The notes beneath the pieces were generated by a model. It saw only the letters and a program-made list of their open reading frames with translations. It had not been told where the DNA came from and did not search any database. A program made the translations under genes and the position numbers. A stretch of 64,000 nucleotides of DNA from Maratus speciosus (taxonomy: Eukaryota > Arthropoda > Arachnida > Araneae > Salticidae), in NCBI GenBank assembly GCA_963932465.1, contig OZ010799.1, positions 157,538,761 through 157,602,760 of the forward strand, given 5' to 3'. This document shows positions 46,510-56,800 of the stretch, one piece after another (within the stretch, counting starts at the first letter, position 1; every line of letters begins with the position of its first letter).

Positions 46510-46523
46510 ATAACCTCTGTTAC
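46510..46523. repeat. GTAAC-N4-GTTAC-type palindrome (left outlier)
   Basis: ATAACCTCTGTTAC. A second copy, GTAACAGAGGTTAC, is at 46843-46856. Both lie downstream of the split ORF. Confidence 0.7.
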
Positions 46524-46871
46524 TGGGCAGTATTTGCTTAATTTATGATACAAATATTTCAGCAAAAGATATTGCTTTTATACATTACTTTAGCAAAAAT
46601 GTCCTTTAGTTCAAAATAATAATTTTAGAAAGATGAATAATAAATAATAAAATTTAATTATCATTACATATGCAATTTTATCTCGTTTAGAAAAAACAAC
46701 AACAACAAAAAAACACTTATTTTATTTTTTAAGGGAAATTTTTTTAAATTGTATTTAAAGTACATAAAATATTCTTTGTTTTAAATACATTTTGTTTATT
46801 ATCAGTTTACAATTATTAAAAAGAAATAGAAAAATTCTTCAAGTAACAGAGGTTACAAAAAATTACAAGAT

Positions 46872-47048
46872 CAGGGTTGCCACGCTTCAGGGAATTTTCC
46901 AGTCGAAATATCAGTATTTTTTTATAGAAAAGTATATCTACATTAACCGCAGGAAATTTCGCCTGGTTTAAAGAGTGGTTCTCTGTAAGAAAGTACTGGT
47001 GCCGAAGAATTTCCTGGTCTGGAAATTCCCTGTAGCGTGGCAACCCTG
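46872..47048. mobile_element. 177-bp hAT-like MITE with 5-bp duplication
   Basis: The ends are CAGGGTTGCCACGCTTCAGG and, inverted, CAGGGTTGCCACGCTACAGG. AAGAT occurs directly at both sides (46867-46871, 47049-47053). The short interior has no ORF. CAGGG ends suggest hAT, but hAT duplications are normally 8 bp, so the superfamily is uncertain. Confidence 0.75.
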
Positions 47049-47384
47049 AAGATGTAAACAAACTGCCTTTTTAGCAACTAACAAAGACACACTGAATAAA
47101 TCTGACATAATTTTATTTTCCAAGTAACTTTACACAAATTTTTAACACTGCGACTATTTTTCAAATACTTCAACAGGGTGGGGAAATTTGTAAAATAATC
47201 TGTCCCCTTTCTGTACTACAGTTGGCATGGGCAAATTTTTTTGGATCTGTTTGAACTGTATGAATGCAATATCATTGTCATCTACTTTAAAAATAGATGA
47301 TGCATCATCACAAGCTTTCAAAAACATAACTTGCACTTCACCTTCTTCTTGTAAATCCTTTTCGGTAACGGCTATGTAGTAATA

Positions 47385-47448
47385 CAGTGAAACCTCTCTG
47401 TAAGGGCCACTTGCCGTTCTATTAAAAATTGGCCCTTGATTAGGGTGA

Positions 47449-47481
<33 letters not shown>

Positions 47482-48398
47482 AGAACTAAAATAAGAAAAT
47501 CTAAACTTTTATAGGTGAAAAATCTGTTTATTAACATTTTCAAACTCTGTACATGATTGAAATTTGTTTCTATTGAAGTTCGTTTAGTTTTCATATTTTT
47601 TTCGCAGAAAATTTTGGCTTCTAATGATTCGTATACGTTATAGAACAAATTACTTAACCCCTTGGGGACGAGCGGTACGTATACGTGCCGCATGAAGCGC
47701 GCAGAATCCTTGTTTTTTCTCACCAGTAAAATTTTACTGTAAAATTTGCCTTATTTAATCAGCGCATTTCCTCGATTCAAGAAGACACAAATTTCTGTTT
47801 TTAAAAAACGGTGACGAAATATTAACAATTTCGTAAAAGGCTCCCGTCCCGAAGGGGTTAAATTTTCATAGTTTATTAATGCCTTAGAATGCGATATTAG
47901 TTTATTTATTTCTGTTAGCGTTTCCTGACAGGTGTAAAAACTGTGCTTCAATAGCTTCACGGTTTTAGTAAATGTGGAATCAGTTTTTCTAGATAACCTG
48001 ATATCCTTTGTGTGCTCCCAACAAAGAGTCAAGTTTCCCTTCCAACCCAAACCCTACAGGTTGAAAGGTCAAACAAAGTGTGAGGAAACCTGATTGTCTT
48101 ACTTGTAGAAAAGTTTGTGATCCTTCATTGTGTTACTAAATCCTTCCATCTCTCCCTGCCTTCTTTTTTGCAAGTGCAGTTGTTTACTGAATTCTTATTT
48201 TTAGGTTCAGGAATTCAATACACTTGTTTAGGATTTAAGGCACATGTGAAAAAAATGGCCTTTACGAGGGGTAGATGTAGCCTCTAATACGAGTAAATTT
48301 AACATTATGTCTATGGGAAAATTTTTCGTTCCTAAGAATGTTGGCCCTTAATAGAGGTGGCCCTTGAATAGAAGTGGCCTTTAAAAGAAGTTTCTCTG
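47385..48398. mobile_element. Pogo-like MITE, 1,014 bp
   Basis: The left end CAGTGAAACCTCTCTGTAAG and the inverted right end CAGAGAAACTTCTTTTAAAG continue into matching GGCCACTT stretches and sit between TA dinucleotides (47383-47384, 48399-48400). This TIR and TSD form fits pogo/Tigger elements. There is no transposase inside. A 30-base A run lies at 47450-47479. Confidence 0.85.
47658..47857. mobile_element. piggyBac-like MITE, 200 bp, nested
   Basis: TTAA lies at both sides (47654-47657, 47858-47861). The ends CCCCTTGGGGACGAGCGG and, inverted, CCCCTTCGGGACGGGAGC form the TIR. TTAA duplication plus CCC-starting ends is the piggyBac pattern. It lies wholly inside the pogo-like MITE. Confidence 0.85.
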
Positions 48399-48691
48399 TA
48401 CTTCATTTTTCTCTTTTTTTCAGTTACAAATTCTTCTAGTTTGTATGTTCCGTTAATTGTTTTATCTGACGTTATTTCTGTAATTTCATTTTCTTCAGCA
48501 GTGGATTCAAGAACTTGAAAATTTGTTTTCTAAGGAGACATTTTTAGATCTGGAAAATACCACAAATAAATAATACTTACTACTGCCAAAATAAATATAA
48601 GTAAGTAATAATAATGATAGTAAGTAAATTTAGCACTATGAATAAATAAATAAATATTATTACCACAAAAAAGTATATTCTGGGATAAAAC

Positions 48692-48914
48692 GTAACCTCT
48701 GTTATTTGTACGTAACATCTGTTACCAAAACGTAACAGAGGTTACTTGTAACAGAAGTTACATTTAAGGAAAAACAATTGTTTCTTAAATATTAACATTC
48801 TAAAGAATAACTATTTTATTTATATAAACTTATTTTACTTGGTGTTTTGTGATTTAAAGAAAATTTAATTTTTAAAACAATATTTAAATCTAAAATTGGA
48901 GTAACAGAAGTTAC
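48692..48914. repeat. Cluster of GTAAC-N4-GTTAC palindromes
   Basis: Copies at 48692-48705, 48712-48725, 48732-48745, 48748-48761 and 48901-48914, each of form GTAAC(CTCT/ATCT/AGAG/AGAA)GTTA(C/T). The first three are spaced exactly 20 bp apart. With the two copies at 46510 and 46843 they bracket the split ORF, as subterminal transposase-binding repeats would. No such function is shown by sequence alone. Confidence 0.75.
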
Positions 48915-49728
48915 AAAGAGAAAACATACTCGCCTTAGAACTTGATAATACTGCTCTATATTCTAAATATGTGACAGACAAAGTGACAATGGCACTTGAC
49001 CTCTATTCTAGAAAGTTCTTTGAGCAATACAGATTAGAGCGCCCTTTGTTGAATAAAAATTTTATTATTTATTCTACTAAATATAAATAAAGTAATAGAG
49101 GTTTCATTTTCATGGACAAATGTTAAATTAAGTTCATGCAGTTACGAATCACATATCTTAATTCATTAGTACAAATTTATTAAACTACTATATCTGTTAA
49201 TTAAAAAAAAACAGATAAATATTGTGTTGTTCATAATATTTAGAATTGTAGTCTGTTTAAAGGTTTCTCTCTAGTCATTTGGACAGCTAATTTTCATAGC
49301 TAAGAATGGATAAATTGCATAAATTGTGCAATGAACACAATAACATTGGGGAGAGTGAATTTTAAACCAGTTAAGAATGCATTTTTCTAAAAGCCGGCAT
49401 AAAAAAATTAGAATTTTTTTGTATATTAGATGAAAATAAAATATTTAAGTTTTGGACATGGAAAGTTCATTTATTTTTGTTTCACCCAGATACATTTAAA
49501 TGACCGAAAATGATATATATATTTTTTTACAAATCCCGATATATATCCCTGATTTTGTAAAATTGATATTATTTTTACATTATTGCTTAAGGTAAACCTG
49601 ATATTGGAAACAATGTATTAAACATTTATGTTTCTTCATAATTTCAAAATTATAAATTTACTTCTGGAATACTACTTCTGTATTAGAACCTTATAGTACC
49701 ACATATTTTTTAATGCTTTCTTTGTAGC
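48915..49728. other. Intergenic spacer
   Basis: AT-rich with a degenerate GTAATAGAGGTTTC near 49091. No gene. Confidence 0.4.
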
Positions 49729-50428
49729 CTGGGCCGAAACTAGGGAGGGGGCATGAGCCCTGGACGCCAGAACGAAGGGGCGCCAAATGAAGGATTATAC
49801 CTTTAGAACGGATCATTTCCTTCTGATGGACTGATGGCTTCCATTATTATGAAACAGCCATTATAAATGAAATGTTAGGTGACGATGAAAGAGCAGTCGT
49901 AAAATGTTACTCTGATTTTCTGGTCAGAATGCGGAGGGGGGAAGGGGAGGAATGGCTATAATTTTTTTTTTCAAAAAAAAAAAAAAAAAATTATGGTCAT
50001 TTTTTTTCCATTCTGACCAGAAAATCAGAGTTCTAACTTTTTACGACTGCTCATTCATCTTCACCTAACATTTCATTTATAATGGCTGTTTCATAATAAT
50101 GGAAGTCATCAGTTCATCAGAAGAAAATAACTCGGTTAAAGGGGAAACTCGGATAATCGGGACTCTACTATATATTTCCTTTTAAAAATGAACTTTAGAA
50201 TATTTTTTTTGTGCGTGTTTAGAGGGGCGTCCTGACGTCCCTCTTGGATCAGCCATTGTAGATTACGTAGTTCAGTATTACATATTTTATTATTACATAT
50301 TGTAAATTTTAAAATAAGTCGGCTATTAGAAAGTTAGCAAAATTCTCTTTGTAAATATACTTTGCGGAAGAGGCGGGGGCCAAAATCCTTGCTTGCTCCG
50401 GGTGCAAAAAAGACTAGATTCGGCCCTG
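49729..50428. mobile_element. hAT-like fold-back element, 700 bp
   Basis: Ends CTGGGCCGAAACTAG and CTAGATTCGGCCCTG are inverted. Inside, 49806-49970 is reverse complementary to about 49985-50140: AACAGCCATTATAAATGAAA and its partner, and ACTCTGATTTTCTGGTCAGA and its partner. A/T runs lie at the centre near 49975. CAGGGCCG-type ends resemble hAT elements, but I did not find a clean 8-bp duplication. Confidence 0.65.
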
Positions 50429-50454
50429 TTTATAACAATAATTTTTTATATATC

Positions 50455-53400
50455 AGTTAACAATGACAATTCGCTGAACCGCAGACAACGCGTTGACGTC
50501 ATTGAGAGGAAGTGGACACTTTTCGGCCTTTGCCTCCGGTAAAAGCGGTGTTGCGATGGAATTAGTATTAAAGCTATCCAAAAAGACCATTTTAAAGAAG
50601 AAATACATAAATAGGTACGAATTTCTGCTGTTTAGATATTCTAATTATATATATATATATATATATATTATGATTCTGTTTTATATTCATTATTATTCCA
50701 TACCTGGCGAGTTATTTTTCAGTTTATATCAATATTTTTTAACAAATATGCCTTAATATTAAGGACTACTTACACGAGTGAGTATTTAGATGTTTTAAAT
50801 TGGATGTATGAATTGGTTTAATTATTAAAATATACTTTAAAATATAATTATTCAAATCCTTTGTCTCTCATTTAAAGGCTTTTTTAAAGGCTTTTTAATA
50901 TATGATTTATAAATAGCAATTAGTAGGAAATTAAATTTTTTCATGGTGTTACTGTGTGTTCATATATACATATCTAGTGATGTTTCAGAACTCTAACTTT
51001 TATAATATTATACTAAAAAATTAAAATTGACTTGTCCGACTTTTAAAATAGTGTTTTGAAGCAAACAAACTGTTTATATATTTTATTCTCATTCCAAAAT
51101 TTTTTTTTCCTGGATGTTTTTTAAACCTGCATTGGCTTTAGAAAGCGCATATATGTTTTCATTATTTTGTTGTTGATGAAAACTAGATTATTTAAATTCT
51201 ATATAATATATATATTAATATCTAAAATGTATTGAAAATTAGCTACATAAGTATATGCTGTTTTTATATTGTTTTAAAATATATGCTTGATATGGGAAGT
51301 TGTTTAAAACCCATATTATTTTCATAACATGTTGTTAAAAATAAAGTAAATATCTCAACATAATTCCTTTATATTCACCATGTGAATATTAATAAATATT
51401 AGCTTTGAAACAAATTTCCTGAATTGATGTAAACAGCAAAATATCACGCTATATAGAATAAATAATATTGCATAGAAAACAGGATCCTTATATATATGTA
51501 TATAAAAAGTATTTAAAACAGCAGAAGTTCTTACATTTTCAAGTGTTTCTTCTTTAAAATTCATTTTTGGATCAAGGGGAGGGGCATAGTAAATATAATT
51601 TTTAATATTTCATGAAATCTAAAAAAATTTAATAATAATAAAATGACAGTTTTCTGTTACTTTTTATGGAATATATACATATTATATATAAACATAAATA
51701 ATAACTATGCAAAAAAAAATATAATTTTAACATAATTTATATGTGTGTTTTGGGTCGTTGTCTTGCTTAAAACCAAATCAATGAAAACCAATATTTTCAG
51801 TACCAGGTCGAACTGTATGATCTACTAAGATACCGTGATGTATTTTCTTATTTATTGTTGATTTAAATCATACCAAATTTCCAATTTTTCCTCCTCTAAA
51901 ACCACCCAAAATCCTGATGTTACCGCCTCCATGTTTCACCTAAAGATTTAATCCATTTTTGTGTACACACTCTTCGACAATTGTTTGAAAACATTTTGAG
52001 GTCTTTCGGCTGCGAACAATTCAAACTTCGATTCATCAGTCCAAAAGACTTTTTCCCATTCACTCAGTGTCCAAGGTTGATGTTTTTCAGCCAACTAAAA
52101 ATATTTTGTTTAATTTATACGTCGTAGCAAATGTGTTCGACTAGATAAGCGACCATTCATGCTTACAGTACGCAGACATCTCTTAACGGTATCAATGGAT
52201 ATTGTATATTTTCCACTTTTATTCAACTTTTCTTTAATTCCAGTTCCTGTATGTCTTCTATTTCGTTTACTCATAATGACGAAATGTCGACCTATTTGAT
52301 GTGCATTGAGGCCGTCCACAGCATTTTCAAGTTGAAACTGTTCGTTTTTTTCAATCGAACTGATGCGTACGTTACGCATGATTTTGGTATGCTTAATTTG
52401 TTTGCAATTTTCTCTTGGTATAACCTTCTGGAGAGAGAATTTCAATTCTACTGTGCAATTCGACTGAATGTTCGCTGCTTTCTATGGTAATTTTTTAAAA
52501 AGTTATTTACAAGCAATCAATATTACCTGCAATAGAGAGTAATATTAATTAAAAAATAGGTTAAATATTTGAATTGTAAAACATAATTTAATATTAAGTG
52601 ATCATTATAAAATTAGTATAATTAACTAAATTTAACTCTATACATACTAAATTTCATATGATGAAACAAAAAATGAAAATTTGTATACATAAATAAGGAA
52701 TCAATATAAGGTTGCCATAAAATCTATAATTTTTCCAATCAATATAGGAATTTGAATGTACTAAATTAGAACTTTTGCTTTGTTAACTTGTTGATAAGCA
52801 CAGAATTACATTTGAGAAATAACTGCAATTAATATTTATATACAAAATGGAATATAAACCGTGATTCCCAGATCACAGAATATAGGTGAGAACCACCATA
52901 TACTTTATTTGTGATGTTAACATCTTTTTATATCTTACAGACTACTATAGCAACAACGATGAATGAGATATTTTTCAAAAGGTTCTGCAAGTGGTTTTCG
53001 ACATAGTGTATTTATATATAGTTAAAACAAGTTGTTTGATAAAAAGAATTGCAATTAATCAAAAATTAATGGAAAGCATATCAGTAAATAATGACAAAGA
53101 TTGTGTAGAAAAAGCCTAGTACGAGGTCTGCTGTTTTTTTCTTTTTAATTGATAACCCAAATAGATTTTTCACATTAAATATGTTTTTTTTAGAATTCCA
53201 ATTGAAAATACTGAAAATTATATTTATATGAAAAATAGCAATTATGCAGTCAAATAAAATTTTGAAACGTATTATAAAGCAATATTTTCATATTGGCCTC
53301 ACGTCAGGAGTTAACAGCCGAAGAAATCATAAAGATCGCTATTTATAATCAGACTTTTGGATTCTGTTCATTTCAGTGGATAAAGTGCGAAATTCGATTA

Positions 53401-53720
53401 CATGTCTTAAATTTGGTTTAATTCACATTTTATTGTTTTATTGATTGATTGATGAGTGATTTAATTTTGTTATGCAATGAAAGCTGGAAAAAAAATCGAG
53501 CTATTTATATCAGTTTCAGTGGGAACGGATTTATCTTTCATAATCGTCTGCACGCGATAGAGATAGGTTTGAAAAAAAAAATCATACTTGAAAATAATTT
53601 AAAAATCAATAGAAATTGAGTAAATTGTTTTCAAATAAACTGCGAACGGATTTATCTTTAGTAATCGTCTGCAGGCAATAGAGATAGGTTTGAAAAAAAT
53701 TCATACTTGAAAATTATTTA
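50455..53720 (-). mobile_element. 3-kb dispersed repeat, copy 2
   Basis: Same sequence family and orientation as 21540-24310, diverged by substitutions and indels. It lacks the 377-bp insertion and the Helitron-like end. It has a (TA)n tract at 50646-50669 and contains Tc1 transposase remnants at 51740-52490 that copy 1 does not have. Near its right end about 80 bp are duplicated (53520 and 53640; GATTTATCTTTAGTAATCGT-like). The satellite array starts about 100 bp further on. Confidence 0.75.
51740..52490 (-). pseudogene. Tc1-like transposase pseudogene fragment
   Basis: On the minus strand the N-terminal HTH region is readable (HTGTGIKEKLNKSGKYTISI, then TVKRCLRTVSMNGRLSS). The catalytic part follows in a shifted frame: WTLSEWEKVFWTDESKFELF, KHGGGNIRILGGF, and QDNDPKH near 51750. 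The order (second HTH, first catalytic D in WTDESKF, second D in QDNDPKH) is that of Tc1 transposases. There are frameshifts and stops, and the last acidic block is missing. The corresponding stretch is absent from copy 1 (near 23090-23125), so it was either inserted here or deleted there. Confidence 0.8.
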
Positions 53721-53829
53721 ATAAAAAAGAAAAGTGCCCAGCTAAACTGATGGCATTGAGCTCACCGGCTATTCACACTAATTGCTTTTATACTCTTATT
53801 TTAAAGAATAATGCCCTAAAAAAATAAGT

Positions 53830-56800
53830 GAAGGGGAATTAGCCTCCGTTTCCCCCATTATCCTTAACCAATGAATCCCCAAAACGAATCAGGGAAGGTC
53901 CTTAACATAATAAACCGGTATACAAAATTTGGAGCAAATCGAATAGTTCTGCATGAAAAACCTGTTTATGTAAATTAAGGGGGGTGAGCTAACCCCCTTT
54001 TCCCCATTTATCCTTAACCAATGAACCCCCAAAACTAATCAGGGAAGTTCCTTAATATAATAAACCAGTATACCAAATTCGGAGCAAATCGAATCATTCT
54101 GCATGAAAAAACCTATTATCTAAATTAAGTGGGGTGAGCTAACCACTTTATCCTTAACCAATGAACCCCCAAAACTAATCAGGGAAGTTCCTTAAAATAA
54201 TAAACCGGTATATCAAATTCGGAGCAAATCGAATCATTCTGCATGAAAAACCCATTTATCTAAATTAAGGGGGGGGGACTAACCCCCCTTTACCCCCTTT
54301 ATTCTTAACCAATGAACTCCCAAAACTAATCAGGGAAATTCCTTAACATAATAAATCAATATACAAAATTCGGAGAAAAGCGAATAATTCTCATGAAAAA
54401 CCCATTTATCTGAATTAAGAGGGGTGGACTTCCCATCTTTTCCCCCTTTATCCTTAAACAATGAGCTCTCAAAATTAATCAGGGAAGGTCCTTAACATAA
54501 TAAACCGGTATACCAAATTTGGAGCAAATCGAATAATTCTGCATGAAAAACCCATTTATCTGAATTAAGGGGTGGGGGACTTCCCATCTTTTCCCCCTTT
54601 ATCCTTAAACAATGAGCTCTCAAAATTAATCAGGGAAGGTCCTTAACATAATAAACCGGTATACCAAATTTGGAGCAAATCGAATAATTCTGCATGAAAA
54701 CCCCGTTTATCTAAATTAAGGGGGGTGGGCTAGCCCCTTTCCCCCTTTATCCTTAACCAATGAATCCACAAAACGAATCAGGGAAGCTCCTTAACATAAT
54801 AAACCGGTATACCAAATTCGGAGCAAAGCGAATAATTCTCATGAAAAACCCATTTATCTGAATTAAGAGGGGTGGACTTCCCATCTTTTCCCCCTTTATC
54901 CTTAAACAATGAGCTCTCAAAATTAATCAGGGAAGGTCCTTAACATAATAAACCGGTATACCAAATTTGGAGCAAACCGAATAATTCTGCATGAACACCC
55001 CGTTTATCTAAATTAAGGGGTGTGGGCTAGCCCCTTTCCCCCTTTATCCTTAACCAATGAATCCACAAAACGAATCAGGGAAGCTCCTTAACATAAAAAA
55101 CCGGTATACCAAATTTGGAGCAAATCGAATAGTTCTGCATGAAAAACCCATTTATCTAAATTAAGGGGGGGGGGGTGGCCTAACATCCCTTTTCCCTCTT
55201 TATTCTTAACCAATGAACCGCCGAAACTAATCAGGGAAGTCACTTAACACAATAAACCGGTATACCAAATTCGGAGCAAATCGAATCATTCTGCATGAAA
55301 AACCATTTTATTTGAATTAAGGGGGTGGACTAACCCCCTTTTTCCCCCTTCATCCTTAACCAATGAGCCCTCAAAATTAATCAGGGAAGCTCCTTAACAT
55401 AATAAACCGGTATACCAAATTCGGAGCAAATCGAATAGTTCTGCATGAAAAACCAATTTATCTGAATTAAGGGGGGTGGAAAAACCCCCTTTCCCCCCTT
55501 TATCCTTAACCAATCAACCCCCAAAACTAATCAGAGAAATTCCTTAACATAATAAACCGGTATACAAAATTCGGAATAAATCGAATAATTCTGCATGAAA
55601 AACCCATTTATCTGAATTAACGGGAGGGGGGTTGGACTAACACCTTTTCCCCCCTTTATCCTTAACCAATGAACCCCCAAAACTAATCAGGGAAGTTCCT
55701 TAATATAATAAACCAGTATACCAAATTCGGAGCAAATCGAATCATTCTGCATGAAGAACCTATTATCTAAATTAGGTGGGGTGAGCTAACCACTTTATCC
55801 TTAACCAATGAACCCCCAAAACTAATCAGGGAAGTTCCTTAACATAATAAACCGGTATATCAAATTCGGAGCAAATCGAATCATTCTGCATGAAAAAACC
55901 AATTATCTAAATTAAGGGGGGGGACTAACCCCCCTTTACCCCCTTTATTCTTAACCAATGAACTCCCAAAACTAATCAGGGAAATTCCTTAACATAATAA
56001 ATCGGTATACAAAATTCGGAGCAAATCGAATAATTCTGCATGAAAAACCCATTTATCTGAATTAAGGGGGGCGGACTAACACCCTTTTCCCCCTTTATCC
56101 TTAACCAATGAACCCTAAAAATTAATCAGGGAAGCTCCTTAACATAATAAACCGGTATACCAAATTCGGAGCAAAGCGAATAATTCTCATGAAAAACCCA
56201 TTTATCTGAATTAAGAGGGGTGGACTTCCCATCTTTTCCCCCTTTTTCCTTAAACAATGAGCTCTCAAAATTAATAGGAACGTCCTTAACATAATAAACC
56301 GGTATACCAAATTTGGAGCAAATCGAATAATTCTGCATGAAAACCCCGTTTATCTAAATTAAGGGGGGTGGGCTAGCCCCTTTCCCCCTTTATCCTTAAC
56401 CAATGAATCCACAAAACGAATCAGGGAAGCTCCTTAACATAAAAAACCGGTATACCAAATTTGGAGCAAATCGAATAGTTCTGCATGAAAAACCCATTTA
56501 TCTAAATTAAGGGGGGGGGGTGGCCTAACAACCCTTTTCCCTCTTTATTCTTAACCAATGAACCGCCGAAACTAATCAGGGAAGTCACTTAACACAATAA
56601 ACCGGTATACCAAATTCGGAGCAAATCGAATCATTCTGCATGAAAAACCATTTTATTTGAATTAAGGGGGTGGACTAACCCCCTTTTTCCCCCTTCATCC
56701 TTAACCAATGAGCCCTCAATATTAATCAGGGAAGCTCCTTAACATAATAAACCGGTATACAAAATTCGGAGCAAATCGAATAGTTCTGCATGAAAAACCA

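Larger units (their letters stand above)
45675..46871. other. Intergenic spacer
   Basis: AT-rich sequence holding a tRNA-Leu-like sequence and two isolated GTAAC-N4-GTTAC-type palindromes, but no gene. Confidence 0.4.
47154..48529 (-). pseudogene. Transposon-type ORF exon split by a nested MITE
   Basis: Two coding halves on the minus strand, 48529-48401 (43 codons) and 47382-47154 (to stop), are separated by the element at 47385-48398. Skipping the insert and one TA copy joins them in frame: ...VTEKKRKMK then YYYIAVTEKD. The exon starts after an acceptor-like TCTCCTTAG. The C-terminal half reads GEVQVMFLKACDD, then VDDNDIAFIQF, then PTVVQKGDRLFYKF. The strand pattern with ...V.FLK... and D..I.. 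looks like a small beta-rich module seen at the C-terminus of transposon-associated proteins in animals. That is a recollection and not a verified match. As it stands the ORF is interrupted. Confidence 0.55.

Noticed and set aside
47384..47723. N-terminal ~110 residues of the 189-codon frame ending at 47154
   Set aside because: This part lies in the inserted MITE and includes a poly-F run from an A/T homopolymer. Only the last ~76 residues belong to the split ORF.
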